Below the pieces are notes generated by a model that saw only the letters and a list, made by a program, of their open reading frames with translations, searched no databases and was not told the origin of the DNA. A DNA stretch of 32,700 bases from an uncultured Oscillospiraceae bacterium (lineage in GTDB: Bacteria; Bacillota; Clostridia; Oscillospirales; Oscillospiraceae), in NCBI GenBank assembly GCA_944387055.1, contig CALXDL010000030.1:1-32700 (forward strand), given 5' to 3'. This document shows, piece after piece, positions 31,245 through 32,700 of the stretch; the stretch's first letter is position 1; each line of letters opens with the position of its first letter. Both the position numbers and the translations under genes were made by a program.

Positions 31245-32700
31245 TCATACACCCCCGCGCCCCCTTTTGTAAACATAGTTGCGGAACATTACCGCAAGCT
31301 GCTCACGGCTGACCGGATCTCCCGGATGCCAGGTATGATCCGCATAGCCTGCCACAATCCCCCTCTGGTGCGCCCAGAGCGCCGCATCGTAATACCATGC
31401 TGTGGCCGGGCTGTTCTCCACATCGGTAAAGGGATTGTCTCCGGTCACCTCCGGGCTCCCGGCCAGACGGAAGAAAATCAGGGCAACCTGTGCGCGGGTA
31501 ATGGGCGCATCCGGGCTGAAGGTAACGGCACCGGTTCCATCCATCAGACCGTTCTTCCAGACAAACATCACATCGTTGTAGAACCAGTCGTCCGGGAGTA
31601 CATCGGTAAAGGGACTGTCCGCTTCCTCCTGAACGCCGATACTGCCGGACGGGGAATCAGAATCCTCCTCATCCGCTTCGTCATCTCCAGTGTGGCCGCC
31701 TTCCGTGCCACTGCTGCCACCGCTGGCATCCGGTGCAAATACCGCTCTGACAGTCACATTTTCGGCGGGCATGGAAAAGGCGTTATTTTCAATGGTGATA
31801 TTGCCAGAAACAACCTCCCACCGTTCAAAGTGATAGTTTCCGCCGGAATCAGCGGTCAGCCTGATCTCTGTCCCTGCGGTCGCAGATGCCGGGGACGCAG
31901 ACGCAGTGCCGCTGCCCTCAATTTCCACGGTGACGGTATAAACCGTCAGGTCGTAGTACAGCTTCAATGTCACAATGTCGGCGGCGTCCCTAATCTCCGT
32001 CAGCGTTCCGCCGGCAACGGTTCCCGCCGCATTGGGATTGTATGTATAGCCCTCATAGGTTTTGGGGGCAGCTGTTACCGTTTTGCCAATTTCATCAATC
32101 GGCTGTTCGGTGTCTGCAAGGGTATATCTGCCATCGGCGTTTTGTTGGTAATGCTCCACAATGTAACGCACATATTTCGGGTCAATCGGGGTCGTTGATT
32201 TTTGTACTGCCAGCGTAGCGGCATCACTTATGACGCTGCCAGCGCTGTTGCTCACGACACAACGGTATTGAGTGCCGTTCATGTCCATTGTGGTTTTCCC
32301 TGTGGTATAGGTGGCGTTGGTTTCGCCTGTAATATCCGTCCAACCGGAACCATTCATATTTTGCTGCCACTGATAGGACAACGGCTCGCTGCCGGTGGCG
32401 GCGATGGTAAAGGTGGCAGTCTGTCCCTCGGTGACGGTGGTGCCGCTGGGCTGGGTAGTGATGGTGACCGCAGCATAGGCCGCGCTATGGAAGTAATGGT
32501 GAGCGCTGCTGATATTAATGGTTTCTTCTTCCGTAAATGGAGAGCCGCCAATTGCTTTCGCATCGTCCGCGTTGTCGCCCACTTCCACCACAATGGAGGT
32601 ATTATGCTTGGGGGCGATTGTGATCGTGTTGGCTTGGATTCCTTGGTCGTTGCTGGCAACGGTAACCTCGCCGCCAGTGATGGTGACGTTGTTGAAAGCC
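31245..32700 (-). CDS. Surface protein with Ig-like, bacterial-repeat and SLH domains (5' end outside window)
   Basis: The 3' part of a large exported protein; 484 residues are visible and the frame is open to the window edge, so the start is not seen. In order: a beta-helix/adhesin-like stretch (VTITGGEV, IAPKHNTSIVVEVG), an Ig-like domain (TTQPSGTTVTEGQTATF through YRCVVSNSAGS), a MucBP-like region (VRYIVEHYQQNADGRYTL) and an InlB-type bacterial repeat (YTVTVEIEGSGTAS through NVTVRAVFA). An acidic Gly/Ser/Asp linker and two SLH domains (SPFTDVLPDDWFYNDV, NPFTDVENSPATAWYYDA) follow. A third SLH domain seems missing; the protein ends after FRNYVYKRGRGGV. The SLH part should hold it on the cell wall. 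The DNA is clearly more AT-rich than the neighbouring genes, which suggests a different origin. Confidence 0.85.
   Translation of the reverse strand, partial: AFNNVTITGGEVTVASNDQGIQANTITIAPKHNTSIVVEVGDNADDAKAIGGSPFTEEETINISSAHHYFHSAAYAAVTITTQPSGTTVTEGQTATFTIAATGSEPLSYQWQQNMNGSGWTDITGETNATYTTGKTTMDMNGTQYRCVVSNSAGSVISDAATLAVQKSTTPIDPKYVRYIVEHYQQNADGRYTLADTEQPIDEIGKTVTAAPKTYEGYTYNPNAAGTVAGGTLTEIRDAADIVTLKLYYDLTVYTVTVEIEGSGTASASPASATAGTEIRLTADSGGNYHFERWEVVSGNITIENNAFSMPAENVTVRAVFAPDASGGSSGTEGGHTGDDEADEEDSDSPSGSIGVQEEADSPFTDVLPDDWFYNDVMFVWKNGLMDGTGAVTFSPDAPITRAQVALIFFRLAGSPEVTGDNPFTDVENSPATAWYYDAALWAHQRGIVAGYADHTWHPGDPVSREQLAVMFRNYVYKRGRGGV

Overview
The window reads as chromosomal DNA of a high-GC, spore-forming member of the Clostridia, most likely in the Oscillospiraceae (Flavonifractor/Oscillibacter/Lawsonibacter-like). 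This is inferred from gene content (spoIIQ-like, dacF, spoVB, yabP, yabQ, hemZ, rqcP), strong AGGAGG-type ribosome binding sites, sigma-A promoters with 17-bp spacers, and GC-rich codon use. Almost everything is core housekeeping. I see no rRNA, CRISPR array, insertion sequence, prophage or defence island.

Left block (1-3 kb, minus strand): a glmU-like gene, prs and pth, in the same order as the Bacillus glmU-prs-pth cluster. The GlmU-like protein keeps its acetyltransferase half but has lost the nucleotidyltransferase signature. Next (3.3-8.4 kb, plus strand) come trmL and the lower-glycolysis genes pgk, tpiA and gpmI. They are followed by a spoIIQ-like M23 gene that has its own apparent forespore (sigma-F/G type) promoter. 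A MATE exporter and prfB lie on the minus strand (8.7-11.3 kb), followed by a tRNA-Gly(CCC). dacF, pgi and a small P-loop protein of unknown role lie on the plus strand (11.9-15.0 kb). A secreted protein with three SLH domains and a GH18-like barrel lies on the minus strand (15.1-16.6 kb).

Right block (16.9-31.1 kb, plus strand): a closely packed run of recJ, rel, dtd, a metallo-hydrolase, hemZ, a uridine-kinase-like gene, a zinc-ribbon protein and a purine nucleoside phosphorylase. It continues as spoVB/yabM, mazG/yabN, hup, rqcP/yabO, yabP, yabQ, divIC and yabR, which is the order of the Bacillus yab cluster. In Bacillus this series follows glmU-prs-pth-mfd directly; here about 23 kb and a strand switch separate the two halves. 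The window ends in the 3' part of a more AT-rich surface protein gene (Ig-like, bacterial-repeat and SLH domains, minus strand) that may have been acquired.

Main points for a second look: HemZ has Gly in place of the first radical-SAM cluster cysteine; the GlmU-like protein lacks its uridylyltransferase motifs; the SLH-GH18 protein lacks the catalytic Glu; prfB needs no programmed frameshift; the yabQ frame runs 215 nt into divIC; a near-consensus forespore promoter precedes spoIIQ; and a small conserved-looking P-loop protein has no clear function. I found no convincing wholly new multi-gene system.
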